From Apteryx mantelli (taxonomy: Eukaryota; Chordata; Aves; Apterygiformes; Apterygidae), in contig NC_089981.1 in NCBI RefSeq assembly GCF_036417845.1, positions 75,743,268 to 75,807,267 on the forward strand: a stretch of DNA of 64,000 nt. Direction: 5' to 3'. Below the pieces are notes generated by a model, which saw only the letters and a program-made list of their open reading frames with translations, did no database searches and was not told where the DNA came from. The position numbers were made by a program, and so were the translations under genes. Within the stretch, counting starts at the first letter, position 1, and the number at the start of each line of letters is the position of its first letter. Below, piece by piece: positions 25,401 through 39,170 of the stretch.

Positions 25401-28400
25401 TTAATGTTTGTTTTCTAGGACAGAAGATAGAAGAATAGAAAGTATTGTTAATGAAAGAAGAGGTCAGGGGAGAGTAAGAATACATGGATTTTCTACTTGG
25501 GCCATGTTTTACCTGATGCATGCATAGATGTGCAAAGCAGGCCTAACAGCACTTTGGTAACAGAGGCGGCCTGTACAGCCAGAAGGGCAGAAGTGCCCTC
25601 CTCAACCCCTTTGAAGGCATCACACAGCTCCAGAGTGGCACAAAAGAACAGGCTGAAGGTGCCAGCTCACCGAACAGTCCTTCCTCCCTACTATCCTACT
25701 GAACTGGACCAGGCCACTACAAACTGAAGCCTCTTAAGGATTGCAGCAAAATATGCTTTCCTCTTAACAAGCAGTAGGGCATTTCTGTGCTACCCTGGGC
25801 AGCTTTAGTCTGCCCCTTACTCTAATCTAACCCTAAATTATTCTCGGAGGAGCTGATTTTGCACTTCTGTTAACCTCCATTAAATCATTTTTATCTCTAC
25901 AATGCCCCTTAATTTCAGTGAGCTCAACCACAGAGTAAGACACTATTCAGTGCAGGAGTGACCCGATCCTCCAATTTTCCTCTAAGCATCAAAGTCCAGG
26001 GAAAATATTTCACAGCTGATACCTGTTACCTTCCCCTCCTAGATATTTAAGAGATCAATCTATTTATTTATAGTACTCATTTGTCCTAGCCTAAGCAATC
26101 AAGTGCTATCCTTCTGCATGGGGAGCACAGCAACACTGGTGGAGCACTAACGGACAAACACTTACAGAGAAAACCTAGAGAAAAACAAAACAAACTGCTT
26201 GTAAATTCTTAAACCTTCTTTAAACATCACCTACCACCCTCTCCTGCAAACATCCTGGTAATTGCTAACATTGTGGATATGGGCTCCAATTAGGCAATCT
26301 GCAAAGAGTAAACACTTGGGCCAGATCTTGGAGCTTCTGCTGATTTTTAGCAGCTGCAGATCTGGCCTGGGATCTGCTGTTTACCAGAGTCAAAGGCAAG
26401 AAAGTATGTATTTCTTACACTTCCTGTTAACATTTGAGCAAACATCATGTTTAATATTAGAAAGCAGTATGCATGTGGTTGCTTAGGAATGAATAACATT
26501 CCTTCGATATGCCCTCTGATATGCAGCAGGTTGCTGTGGGATGTTTTTGTGCATTCTACTTGAGCAGTTACTAGGGTCTGGAGTCCACGGGAACATGACA
26601 TTGTAATCTTGGTCATGTTTTATTTATGGGAAGTAGTGCAGCAGATAGGGTGTGTTAACAAACAAAGATGATTGCTTCAGGGGCACTCTCTCGTCCTGAG
26701 GTAATTAAGACAAAGTAGTTTCACTGGTTGGGGGATTCATGCTGCAGACAACCTTTCCCTTGCTAAAATGATCTGCAGCAACCAGGCCAAAAAGGCTAAA
26801 TCAGAAGCAACATGGGTAGTGTTTTATCTTTGGTTAAAGGTGCATCATTAAATGGCACTGGCATAAATTATACTTCTTAAAAATCCATATAACATTAAAA
26901 ACTACTGAGAAGAAAATGTCAGGCTTAGAGATGTGCAGATTTTCAGCTGGAGAAATATCCAAAGAATTGATGCTGCTGCCTAGCATCTCTTTTGTGGCCT
27001 GAACTGGAAACATTGACTGTCACCAAGGCCACCTTAACCACAAACCCTGAGAGATGCTGGCCTGACAAAACATGTAAACTCGGAGTCAAGCTCAGCTGTC
27101 AAAGAATCTCAACATCACGGGGGAAATCTATTCCACCATCAAAGGTCACAACTCAGAGACTTATGGCTGCTCACATTTGTTGGTTATTTGCAAACTATAC
27201 GGCTGTGATCACAGCCATGCAGTACTCGTTCTGGTGGAATTTACAGAAGTACACACAAAGCACAGTACAGGTTTCACCAGAAAATACAGTAAGACCATCT
27301 TCCTTGTCCATCATTCTGCCCACACCTCTTCTCCCTTTTTTAGTCTCCCCTCCAAATCCATCCCTTCCACTGCAGCAAGTTCCAGTACAAAAGTTCCCCC
27401 CAGACCCTCCAGCTCCTTCTCACTCTCTTTTGCAGTGATGGGCAGGCGTGTTGGTTGAATGAGGTGAGGTTGACCCCTTGTACTCCAACACTGTTGTGTT
27501 GTGCCATGCTCCACCTGAAGGTGGAGGAAGGCCCTGCCCCTCCCTGGGCAAGGGCAGCACTGATGTGCAGGTTTCTCCTCCCGCTTCCTTCTCACCACTG
27601 TTGTGTGATACCATGTATGCCAACACAGGCAGCCAGCAGAGGGTACTGCACTTAGGATGGAATGAGGTTGAAATGGATATACAATCATGGCTAATTCTTT
27701 CTGACCCTGGTGAAGCTGGGGTGGTTACCTAACTTAAGGAAAAATCTGAAATATTTCCCAATCACTCTCCCTGGAGATTCAGTCTTCATTTCTGTCCAGC
27801 GAATCATACTACATCACTTGCATTACATCACATTCATTCAAGATGGGCCAGTACCTTACCACCCTACCCAGCATGAAGAACATTGCAGAAATCCAGAATT
27901 TTCATACTCTCCTCTTCTTTCAACCAAACAGGGTCCCAATGGCCTCAGTCAAAATTTGTGTAAAATCTGCGTGAGTACGTGCACATGTGCATGTGTGTGC
28001 CTGCAGGTATCTGAGAGACTGCTGGAGCTTGAGAAAGAACAAATGGGATTGTAAGCATTATGAGGAAGAGCTATTAGACTAAGCTTGTCATCCAGCACAG
28101 AATATAGTTTTGTCATAGAGGTTGTTTTAGATATGAGGAGGGGATTCATTTGATATGGGCCAGCAGGCAAAATTATAAATTTAGAAAGAAGGACCTTCTA
28201 TATAGAAACTGTATATATAGAACCCATGAGACTGTACATGCTGATGTTGGAGTTTCTGCTCCTTTTACTGCCTGTATATAGCAGGTTCTCCAGCACTTAT
28301 TCTTCTTCACCATCAACACCATCACTGCCATCTTGCTTACCAATATTTTTATTCCATCTCTCTCCAGAAACCAATCAAACAGCTGGGCTATACACCATAC

Positions 28401-28879
28401 AGAAGCTACCTATTCATTGTTTGAACATCCGTAGTTACAACTGTATCACTAATGGATTGCAAAGCATCTTTGGCTTGTCACCCTTGGTGACAGAAAAATC
28501 TCTGCTTGTACTCTTTGTATCATGATTGGTTGGTTAGCAAAGGTTGACCTATTTGGAGTTCCTTTATTTTTCAGTTTACTGATTTATTCTCCTCAGGTGG
28601 AAGGGTTTTAGAGAGGGAGATGTTTGGCTGGATGGAGGTAGTCAGTCTTAGTTACAGGGAAATGTTATTCTTTGCTACAGGGAAAGAGGCTGTTTGGAAG
28701 AGGGAGGTTTGTGGTCTTTCTTCTAAAGCATCAGCATCTGGATTTCACCTGATGTCCCCTGGAAAGAGGCCCAAATTTCCTCCCCTATCAATGTTTTTGT
28801 CCCCAGCTCTCATGAACTTTGCCATGAGCCCTGTGATGTGAGGGAGCACAGCCAACACACTGGTTTACAGTGCAAGTTT
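25401..28879. other. Intergenic, nothing firmly recognised
   Basis: The longest frame (26992-27438, plus, 148 codons) becomes a Pro/Ser-rich run from a C/T-rich stretch and has no family resemblance. CACTGTTGTGT occurs at about 27489 and again about 105 bp later, a minor direct repeat. Confidence 0.6.
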
Positions 28880-29150
28880 TGGACTTTGATGTAACTAGAG
28901 GTTGCTTCATTTGATACCTTGAAGATCAGACCCAGCATCTTAAATTGGTGTCCAAGCCTGTCTGAGATCCAGAAGAGAAACTTGAGCATGGGCCTGAAAA
29001 GCTCACTGTAGCCTAGACCCTAAAGACAGCTGCATTTGGTAGCAGCTAGAGTCAATGCCCTGCCTTCACAGCTCCACATTACAATAATCCAGCCTGGAGG
29101 TGACACATGCATCCAAGCTGCCAGGCCCAGGAGGAAGGGATGAGATTTCT
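28880..29150 (-). mobile_element. Ancient LINE fragment (CR1/L2/L3 group)
   Basis: Wording such as 'agcatcttaaattggtgtccaagcctg', 'ctccacattacaataatccagcctggaggtgac' and 'catgcatccaagctgccaggcc' resembles a LINE 3' ORF segment common in reptile genomes. The group assignment is from memory and uncertain; orientation is judged from the usual antisense appearance of that segment. Confidence 0.45.
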
Positions 29151-30129
29151 TATTGAGATTTTCCATAATCTGTTCTTATGTAATGGAATTTTCCTTCTTT
29201 TCTTTATTGGGGGAGTCTCCTCTCATGGGAAGGAGTCACACTCCAGAGTGTAGACCCTTCTCTGGACTGTCGGCCAGCTATGCTATAGGTTAGTACCAAC
29301 AAAATTACATTTTCCCTTACAATATTTTCTGCTCTTTGGCCCAGACTATGTGGATTTGTGCGGATCACGAGGGTGCTGGAGCTGCATTGGTGGACCAATA
29401 AAGGTGAGCACTCATGAACCTGAGAGCACAGACTGCCTTGCAAAGTCGCATTCAGACCAGTGGTCAGACAATCTAATAGTGGCCCCTTTCATTAGTTAAT
29501 GTGATAGGCATTTTGTTACTGCTCTCTGGCTATGGATGAGCCATGAGTTGAAAAGACAGCATTTCAGCTCTGTTAAGAAAGATCTCTGCAGATTTTAGCA
29601 GGGCCGTGGAAACCAACAGGAGATTTTCCACCAGCTCTGACAGGCTCTGGCTCAGACCTATATGGAACAACATCTTTTCTTACACCTTCAGATGTCGTTT
29701 GCCATAACAACTCATCTACCAGAGGATAGACGTTCTTTTAATATTAATGGAACAGGATCAAAAATTACAGGATTTGGATTCAGGAGATCTGTACAAAGCT
29801 TAGGTTACTTCGCACATTTTTTGTATGATCTTTAGCAAGTCATTTAAGCTTCAGATCCCAGTTCATAAAGCTGCAATAATAATGCTTTTTTTTCTACCCT
29901 TCATCTTTACAGCCCAGAAATGTTAAATTTTGGGGACAGACACTGTGTTTAAGAAGAAATCCTTACAAAGCCATAGGTAGTAAACTCCAGTGTTGCTTTT
30001 CTAAGAGGGTTTCAGATGTACAGGATACTTCCAAAGCATCAACTATAAAATATTTTTTTCAGGATTCACCATTTTTAGCTAATAGGCTACATTTGCTGTG
30101 TAGGATGCTTACAGCAGTGCTGCTGCCTT

Positions 30130-30380
30130 CTGTCACCATTAGCCCAGAACAGTGGTCTGCTCAAATGAGAGACAATTTGAAAGGAAAGAATAAACACATT
30201 TAATGAAACCTGACAGGTACCTTTCACACCTTTCCGGGGAAAGACATTAATTGCCCCCTTTGCTTTTAACTGTCCTACGTTGATATTTTAAAATAGATCA
30301 ATATACTATAAAACCAGTATCTTGATTGCTTGAACTGTATGTTTAATTAGGTTAATTTGCATTTTTCTCTGAGTTAAATT
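30130..30380. promoter_or_regulatory. Candidate distal regulatory element downstream of BCL11B
   Basis: Contains a T-box half-site TTTCACACCT (30222-30231), a TTAATTAGGTTAATT homeobox-like stretch and an octamer ATTTGCAT (30355-30362) in 140 bp. A palindromic element begins immediately after. Mammalian BCL11B is followed by a gene desert rich in enhancers; this is the corresponding side. Confidence 0.3.
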
Positions 30381-30382
30381 AA

Positions 30383-30467
30383 GGGCTAAATTCAGGTCTG
30401 GTGGAAGAAAGAGGAACTCTTTCAAAGGTTATGTTGCACTAACTTACGCCAGATCTGAATTTAGTCC
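30383..30467. repeat. Inverted repeat, palindromic element remnant
   Basis: Arms 30383-30403 (GGGCTAAATTCAGGTCTGGTG) and 30447-30467 are complementary at about 18 of 21 positions. The 'ggg(c)taaattcag' and 'ctgaattta(g)tcc' ends mark a recurring family in this window (see 63911, 39171 and 22492). Confidence 0.7.
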
Positions 30468-30889
30468 ACAGGTCTCTACTTACTCCTGATAAATCCTGGA
30501 TTCTCCACTTCCTGTGAAGGTAAGTGTTGCCATTGAAATCCCTGCTTTAGTACACATTTAAATTAAATCTTTGATCTTTTAAGCTGCCAATCAAGGGAAT
30601 TATGATGGCAGGTCTGTAAGGCAAGCCTGACCTCCAGGCGCAAAAGGGCTTTAGAGCTGCATAAGCTGAAGTTCCCTATGAAGGTATGGAAACAGATATG
30701 TTCCTTTTTCCTTGTACCATGGAGGGGCATGTAGAAGCAATGGAGGAGGAAAACATCTTTATAACAAGTTTCTGCTTACTTGACAACAGTTATTTTGTCA
30801 TCATCTGTGCCTCCCCCCTTCACTTTGTCTCCTTCTTCCCTGTATTTGGATAAACAATCTAAATGCTTTCAATATTTCCTCATCAAACA

Positions 30890-31450
30890 TGTTCTCTAGA
30901 CTTCTGATCATTTTTTTTTTACTCTCTTCAAGACTACTCTCCAACTGGCCTACATTTTTCTTGAATTGTAAGAACTGAACCCTTAACTGGAGGCTGAAAG
31001 GTTTTACTAATGCTGAGTAGAGTGGACAGATTACATCATGTCATTTGCTGGCTATTCTCATTTATACATCCCACCATGGAGTTGTTCTCTCTGTGTCACT
31101 TGTGATCCATCCTTCAGACCCTTTTTGCTGGCCAAGGGCTGTTTAGTGAGTTTAGTGAGATATTAAAATCAAAAATCACTTCAAAGTCTATCACCAGCCT
31201 GTAACATGCTTTCGATCTCTCCCAACTTGGTTTGGTGTGCAAACATAATAAGTGTTCTCTCTAGTCCAGTACGCAAGGCTTTAATGAAAACATTGCACAG
31301 AACTGCTCCCAGTATCGATCCCCTGAAAACCTGCCTGATCAGTATTCCACTTTGGAGCAGCTCTTCTGAGACGGCTTGGTTCCCCTCGGGGAGTCTCTCT
31401 CTCTCTCTCTCCTAAATTAGGTACTAAGCTATCATTAATTCAGGACTTTG
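30890..31450 (-). mobile_element. Ancient CR1 reverse-transcriptase fragment
   Basis: Minus-strand translation around 31320-31205 gives GSILGAVLCNVFIKAL and later IMFANQVG, decayed RT motif B ([17 protein letters not shown]) and motif C (FADDTKLG, here without the catalytic aspartates). To the left, 'atgctgagtagagtggaca' and 'tgtgatccatccttcagaccc' match antisense CR1 downstream sequence. Loss of the catalytic pair and frameshifts show it is dead. Confidence 0.75.
31392..31411. repeat. (TC)n microsatellite
   Basis: About ten CT units at the right edge of the ancient CR1 fragment. Confidence 0.9.
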
Positions 31451-31459
31451 AAGAGAACT

Positions 31460-34400
31460 GAATATGCAGGCCACAACTGAGTTAGTTACACCAGATTTAC
31501 ACCCAGTGATGATAACAACCTATGCTAGAGGCTGTGCTCTTTGCCTCCCCAAATGTTGGAAGAGTGCTCGGAGACAGACAGTTACTTGTATATTAGCAAA
31601 AAATGATGATTGTACGGGGTGGAGTTCTTCTGTCTACTTCTCATTGATCCAAAGCGATCCTGTCACTTTTACTGGTGGGTCACACATACTGTGCCATTGT
31701 GCACATCACCTTACTTGAAGGAAATGGGGTACTTTTTTTCTTCATGCCTGAAATCCATATTCAGATATGCACAACCCAAACCACCAGCTCTGCTCTGTCT
31801 GAGGCATTTGGAAAGTCATGGAATTGGGAAGCTGCCCAGGACAGAAAATCAGGAGCATGTAGGAAGTTAAACGAACTGGAATATGATGCGCTGCTGGTAG
31901 ACATGGATGCAAGCAAAACACTTTACTTGTAGGTATGCAGGTTGCTCTAGTGTCTTTTTTTGTTCAGAAGATCTGAAATCATTTTTGGCTAAGTTTCTTA
32001 GGTAGCTAGTGTGGGAGAACTGTAGGGCAGAACACAGACCCTTTGGAGTAGGAGGGCTTCATAGGAACCAAGAAACCTCCCTTGAGACAAAGTACAGATT
32101 AGTTTGAATAACAGTTTAGGGAGAAGGCAAAGTCCAGTCTTGTCTGGCCAGAGGATGAATGACCAAAATCTCATCTCTGGGAAAGTAGCATCAGGAAGAG
32201 AAACATACTGGCTTTACATTCAGGAATCACTCATCACCAGGATTAAAGTGGTAACAGGAAATCACATCTGAGTACACAGTTGATAAAAGAAAAAGTCTCT
32301 GAGTGGGGCTAATAATGTGAACTCTGTGGCCAGAGTTCCTGCATATCAAGATAAGCACATACTTCTGCGAAAAATTGCTTGATAGATTACATCAGATTGA
32401 AATGACAAAAAAAAGCTACTTAATTCTGCAGGATGATCATTCACATACATCACAGAAGTTCCTACTGACATGCACAGTCTATTTAAATCACCAAGAGCTA
32501 CTGCTTTCCAATACTCTGTTTGAGGATTAACTTACTGGAGAAGCCATCCTTAGCATCAGAACGCAATCAAGGTAATTTGGTTTTAAAAAACTTTTGCTTT
32601 AAAAAATTTGAAGAATGTCTCAGTCTCTCTGAAAAGTATGTTAGATATTAAAACCATTTGCCAAGGTGGTGTGGACAGTAAAAAGTTTAAAGTAACTCTC
32701 AGGTGATTAGTTTAGATCATCAGCCATTGTAAATAAGTGTAGCTGCCTTGGCACAATAGAGTGATGCCGATTTACATTGGATAAGAACCTGTCCCATGAT
32801 GGTTTGCTCCCACACAAAGTAGAATTATAAAACCCATTTCCCTAATTTGCTAAAAAAAAAAAAAATCTGCTTACAGATCCATTTCTGGGAAAAGAATCCA
32901 TCTTCCTGGTCATTATCCCTATTTTATGTATCTCTGCTGTGGGGCATCATAGGGTCACAGTTGAACAAGACATTTTACAGCCATGGTCAACCATCTATTG
33001 CAGAAGAAGTTGTGCCAACTGAAATTGTACTGCTGAGGTCCTCTCCTCAGATTAGTTTAGTCTGTCAGTGGGAACTGTTTAAACTATTCGACTCTGCACC
33101 AGAGTGGATGAGGAGCACCCATAGGAGCTATACTGCAACTATTTTAGAGATGATAAACCATGGCAGAGGAGAAAACTTCAAATTATTTACAGACCAAACT
33201 TCAAAACCAGCAAATATGATTTTCACCAGCTGCCATTTTTCAGACACAGACTTGCCTTTTGACTGAAAATATGTTTTCCTCAGCAAGAAGGTTCATTTTG
33301 CTAGTCGTTGGTAGTTTGGGTATTTTAAAAGGCTACAATTCCATACTATTACTTCAAAAGTCTTTGCAATGAGCCAAATTACAGATCTAAATTTAAACCT
33401 CCTACAGGTAGGGAGGTTTCCATCAGGGTCTCATTCGGAGAGCTTCTCTCTAGCACAACTGGAACACTAATGAGTTGTACTGATCTGTAAATGACTCTGT
33501 AGTCCTTCCTATCCAGTGAAATAAATGACTGTCCTGGCCTTTCTTTGTTTACCCCCAATTTTTGCCAACTGTTGGGTTTTATGGTAGCTTTCTAGCCCTA
33601 ATATACGGGGAGTTAGGCCTATGCCACCCTTCAATAAAGATAAGGCTAAGCCACAAACTAAGGCAGGATAAGTCTGGCTTTCCAATTTCTCTATGTTCAA
33701 AAGTGCCCAGACATTAAAAATAATAACCTGAGACATTGGAATATGAGAATAATATCTGTGATAGGAGATTTTTTTCTAAAACAACTTTGAACCATAGACC
33801 TTATTTTCAAAAGTCATTTGGAAATGCAAAGCTTGTTAAAAATCAGTGGGTCTTAGAGCCCAAGTTACCTCTAAAATAGGATTTAAAATTCCATTTCACT
33901 TAGGTATTTTGAAATGTCTAACAGGCTTGATTCATCAATGATCCTCCAACACATTCTTTTCATCTGAACATAATTAACATATGAAACATGATTTTCTGCC
34001 TTGTTTATATCTCTTAACATCTCCTTCTCTCTTCTGATTCTGTAAATGTATCATTTCATTCTGTCAGTCATTTCGGGATAGCTTGCAGGAATGATGCCTT
34101 TTTCAGTGACACTGCATTACGTTACATCATTGCTAAGAATTTAAAGTATTTTGTAATAAATGCCTGGTTTCTGATGAGATTGCTGCAGCCACATCCTGCA
34201 TAGAAACTACCATTGCTATCAATATCACTTTTCCCTGGTTTTCTTGATGGTTCACATTGGGAATACATCATGTAAAGACATTACTCCTTTGACCTCCTTC
34301 TTCACTCCAAAAATGCTTCGCACCCCCACACCATGGAGAGTTAAATGATTAGAGTTTGTTCTGGAGCATTTCCATGTTTGTCTTGGCTTTTGTGATTTAT

Positions 34401-37164
34401 TGTAGTTTCACCCATTTCTCCACATTTCACAGCAGTGGAAAGATCCATGCCCCATGAAGAGAGAAGCCCCACCTCCCCCAAACACACAGGAAGTCATAGT
34501 TATCTTTTCATGTAGATAAGAAGAAATAGTGTGAAAAAAAATTACAGACATACCTCCTACCGGTACTTTGGTACTGTGGAAACTTCATATGCCCTGGATT
34601 AGTCTGGCTAGTCACTGAGCTTTGCTTTCTGGTCTACTGTTTTCCAGTAAAAAAAAGCAGCTTAGGGAATTTAAGTGACTATAAGAATGCTATATGGACT
34701 TTACATAAATGCAATGGCTACTCCAGTTAAGATTTCTGCTCAGGGAGGGGTTGTCTTCATTTACTGTAGTATCCATTTTTAATCACTAAAGTCACTGGCA
34801 ATCTTGAGTATACAGTGCAATAGACTAAAATCATACCTCGGTTACGCAAGTCTGTTAATTGGGAGAAATTCAAATGAAATAAATATTATATTCTAGCTTT
34901 CTACAAGTGCACCTGAAATTTGAATCCAAAGTTATGTACACAGAAATGTATACATACAAGTTTTTATATACTCACACATATATACCTTGGTAGTCTTTGG
35001 ACAGACTTAAAAACATTTCTTCTGTTGCTTAAAACCATTTTTGAAGAGCAGCACTGCGTATTTTTGTAATCATTGTAATTGCTTGCTAGTTTATGGGTGA
35101 ATATAGGAATCATTAAAACTTAATTGTCTTCCTTCTCATTTTCATTATGTTTGATGTTCTCTGATGGTACCTATGACTTTTACCATAACCAGCACTGGTG
35201 TCTGCCAGCCCTACAAGAAAATATGTAAATGGTCTTCACTTGCACAGGAGATATTTTGTAGGTATCCTGACAGATTAAGAAATAAATAAAGATACAAATA
35301 AAAGCAAACCTATGTCCAACTTTTGTGCAGAAAAAGCAATCTGTTAATCAGTACGTTGTCTGTATAATGTAATAGCGTCCTCCTGATCAGTATGAGAAGC
35401 AGAAGAATTAGAACCATATTTTTTGGAACTAGATTCACCCTCAAACTACAGTCCAACTAAGCCCTGAGGCATGTGTCCGCTTTCAATAAACGTAGTACTG
35501 TATTGTTATAATCCATGATTAAACCCATGGGGAAAAGGACAGTGACAAAACTGCATTAAGAACCCTTTTTTACAAACCTTTTTTTTTTTTTAATGGGTAG
35601 ATATAAAATTATATTTCTGTTCTGCATAAGATAATGTTTAGGAAATGTACTGAAAGAAATAATCTTGCATTGGTAGTGGCTGGGCAAACAGAGTGAATAG
35701 GTCTTTTCCATTTCTAACATTTGTGATCCCTTCCTGGAGAGAAGAGTCTGTCATCTGTCAGATAGTGAAATACATGTTGTCATTGAGTAGCTAAAGGTCA
35801 GTGTTTAGCTGAGCTAGGAGAATAATTCAGAGCAAATCAACTATTAGGCAAATGTTGCCTCTTTTTTGCTTACAAGTTGTCTGCAAATAGATCACAATTT
35901 TCTCAAATATATTCATTATTCAGAATTATTTCCTGAATGATTTTGGTGTATAATTATTGGTCTGTTCACAAGCCTTTCATTTTGAGTGCCCAGTTTTCAA
36001 GCTGTTTTAATTGGACATACAGATCACATGGTATGTTTCTGTCCTTTGACAGGGTAAAAGTAACTCTTTGACTCCACTTTCTGAGGGAAATGGCTCAATT
36101 AGGAAGTTCAATGATGTCCACTACTATTCCATTATATGTTCTTAACATTTATGTAAAGTTTTTTTATGTAAATCCACTGAGCCAGATTCAATCCCAGGTA
36201 TACTTATGTAAATCTGTAGTAAATCTATTGAATCTAAAGAAGTAACATGGTGTAGAATTATATAAGTGAGCATAAGGCCCTAGGGAAATTAAATCACCTT
36301 CAAAAAACGTTCCCTCATTATAAAAATGATGACTTAGAGTGTAAAGTACCTTTCATTGCATACCAAAATTTGAACTCCATTGGTCTGATTCAGATTTCCC
36401 AAAGATTTTTTTAAACCTTTTTCCTTTACTGATTTTAACAGAATCCTTGAGTTATGCTAGCATGCGAGAAATAAGAGCATCCAACCTGATGATGCTACAA
36501 AAAGACTCCTTTGGATTTAAGTGTTTGTTGCCTTGTTTGTGCAACTTCTCACATCTCTTCTGTCAAAAGGGCCTAATCCTGCTTTTTCCCTCACACCACT
36601 GCATATGAGGGCTTACAAGCTCTAGCACATCTAACAGTGATGATTTAAGGCATTACCGTGTCCAGGCTATTCATGCTTCTCCTTGCCCAGCAGATACCAT
36701 GTCTCCTAGCAGAAGCTGTGGATGGACCGAAAGTCCCCTTGCACTGCCAAGCCTGTCCAGCCACAGGCCAAAATGCACAGCAGGAACAGTCACATCTTAA
36801 AACACCCTGGCAATATCTGCAAGGCCTGCAACTCCATCAAAGCTGACAAAATGTCATAATAGTGTAAAGCTCCAGTAGACTAAGTCATGTCTGTGGGGTG
36901 TTAAAAACACCCTATTCAAATGCAAACCGTACATAATTTAGAAGTACAATGTAACCCCCTTTACAGAACACTGCAGAACACATTCAAAATGAATGTGGCA
37001 TTTGGGGAATTACAGTATGAACCACAAACCAATTTAATTGGTCAGAATTGGATTCTGATTTCATTTTCACTGGTTTTTCACAAGTGCAACTTTTCAAAGA
37101 CTGTAACTTTTATATTATACTAAAGCCTTGATCCAACAAAGCATTTACACACAAACCTAAATTT
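31460..37164. other. Intergenic, mostly unique AT-rich sequence
   Basis: Contains palindromic-element debris (near 31480, 32733 and 36180) and a perfect small hairpin AAACCTCC/GGAGGTTT at about 33394. 33.9-36.2 kb is unique AT-rich DNA with no gene signal. Confidence 0.65.
32733..32803. repeat. Palindromic element remnant
   Basis: 'gtgtagctgccttggca' then 'gtgatgccgatttacattggataagaacctgtccc' matches one half of the same family (ending GGATCTGGCCC in intact copies). Only the right half is clear. Confidence 0.5.
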
Positions 37165-37410
37165 AGATTGTAGATTCAGAGAGCCTGAGATCAGGAAGGG
37201 ACCATCTGTGGGTGCTCTCTGTAGCACAAACCACTTAACCTCCCCTCCTGACTTCTGAGTCAAGCCAAATACTTTAAAGTCCAGGAGCAGTTCCTTTGAA
37301 ATGAATTTCAGTTACCCACCTGCTTTGAATCACAAGCCAGTTACATGGTTTGTTGGACCAGGGCCTCCAAGAAATCAGATTCTGGTCTCCAACACTCCAA
37401 ATCTTTCCTG
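37165..37410 (-). mobile_element. Ancient CR1 3' tail
   Basis: 'gattcagagagcctgagatcaggaagggaccatctgtg' near 37171 is a clear diverged copy of the antisense start of an amniote CR1 3' end. Similarity fades after about 37330. It lies about 0.7 kb beyond the proposed BCL11B 3' end. Confidence 0.65.
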
Positions 37411-38164
37411 AACCTTTTAATAATGGTTTGAATACAATTCTCTCATTTAAGATTGGCTTGATAGAGAGTATCAGGACAGCTGACTGCCTGTAACTGTCAG
37501 CTTTTATCCTCAAACTGCAAATTAAGCACAATTCTTCCTTTAAATGTGCATGCCTTTGTCCCTAGCCTAGGAGGAGAAGACATGTAGCTGAAGTTACATT
37601 TTGGTGAATCTCACAGTCTCACACACTCTATAGCCCAAGTTCAGCGCCTGGTTAAATTGGTGTTTCTCTGTATTTACATTGGCATCAAAGATGGAAAACA
37701 CATTAGCAAACTTAGATGCATGCAACTGTTAGCACACTTCATGTTAAGCATGCAGTTAACTTTATGGGAATGGAAATTGGAGAGCAAAGTTCTTGATGTC
37801 TTCAGAAAACTGTGTTCTAAGTGCCTCAAATTTAACATAATTTTATATGGAAAATTTGATTGATTAAAGTATTAATCTACCTGTTGCTCTCAAGACCCCA
37901 ACTCAGGAAACTGCTTTACACTAAGGGACTTAAGCAGGATTTGAGCCCCTGCTTAGCATTATGCAAGTGCTCACATGTCCTCCCTGAACAAGAATGATCT
38001 CCCAATCGACTCCCAAGAGATCTAACAGAGACTATTGCATGAACACCAACATCCATAATGAAGCTTCAACTTCTCACTCTGTTCCATTCCTTTTTTCCTC
38101 TTCCCACCCCTCAATTTCAAATAAACAGGAAAGACAAGATTTGGAGATCAAGTCAAATGTCCAA

Positions 38165-38170
38165 TTTATT
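38165..38170 (-). terminator. BCL11B: Candidate distal poly(A) signal of BCL11B
   Basis: AATAAA on the minus strand (TTTATT on plus), preceded by a T/A-rich stretch and followed 10-40 nt downstream by T- and TG-rich sequence (ACATTTGACTTGATC), as expected of a cleavage region at about 38145-38158. It is the last such hexamer before the sequence becomes ordinary intergenic DNA. Other AATAAA copies nearer the stop are alternatives. Confidence 0.5.
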
Positions 38171-39170
38171 TTTATAACTTGAAACTGGAACAAACGTTGT
38201 TTTGAACGAGCGTACAAATGAAATGGTAGACACATGCTGAACTCAACATTGTGACAATAAGGGAAAAAAAAGAGGCCAAAAATCTTGTACAGAGAATAAA
38301 AGGAACAATAAATATTTCACTAAGCCATATTGAAATGACCTCCAGCCATCTCAACATTTTATCCATAATAAAAAAAAAAGTGCTCTCGTTTTTTAAACAG
38401 AGCACAAATACCAAGCAATAATAAATAGTTCCAAACTTGTAGTAAAAGACAAAACCTCCAAGTAAACAACAAAAGCTCATACAATAAGTAATAGAAAAAG
38501 GTAATAAAAATATTTTGCCTTGCCGGTACAAATGCAAACAACTTAAATCAACGTTACTTTGCTTTGCAGTTCTAAAATACAAAGAGCACCATAAAAATGA
38601 GTTTGCCTGTGATAAACAAAACCTTGGACTGTCTTTTACATAGGACTGGGATGAAATGCTGTCTTTTTGACTCTTTCCTTAAAATCAGTATTTTTCTTTC
38701 CAGAACAGGTAATCAGGCCTGTCCTGTTGCCATGGGAGTCAACTGGAGTTTTGCTCTGGACTTCAAAGGCAGCAGGACTAGACACAATGGAAGTAATAAA
38801 TTCCACCTTAATAATAATAATAAACTATCTAAATTGTGAAGAGAACTATGGCAGCATTCTAGCTATTGTACGTCTGTTATATTGTGCTTACAGCCTAGTA
38901 GACTATGGTTCTCCTAAGCAAGAAGAAAGGAGGGCTATTTCATTATCACTACAGTCTGCAGAAACACAAACCTTGTGCTTTTGGGGTGACTTACTGTTAG
39001 CTTCAGTGATTTAAGTCACAAAATTAGGCAACTGCTGGTGTTAGCTATCCCGGATAATTAAAAAAACAAAACAAAACAGGGAGACTGGCGCTCCTAAGCA
39101 ATTTACACTAAAATGAAGGTGAGTTCTTTCTTAAATCAATCAACTGTGGACTGAAAACCTGTGGGTAACT

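Noticed and set aside
26992..27438. 148-codon plus-strand frame
   Set aside because: No family resemblance, and the second half is a Pro/Ser run from C/T-rich DNA. It has no splice or promoter context.
37020..37055. Perfect palindrome ACCAATTTAATTGGT
   Set aside because: Fifteen bases in AT-rich DNA is within chance expectation.
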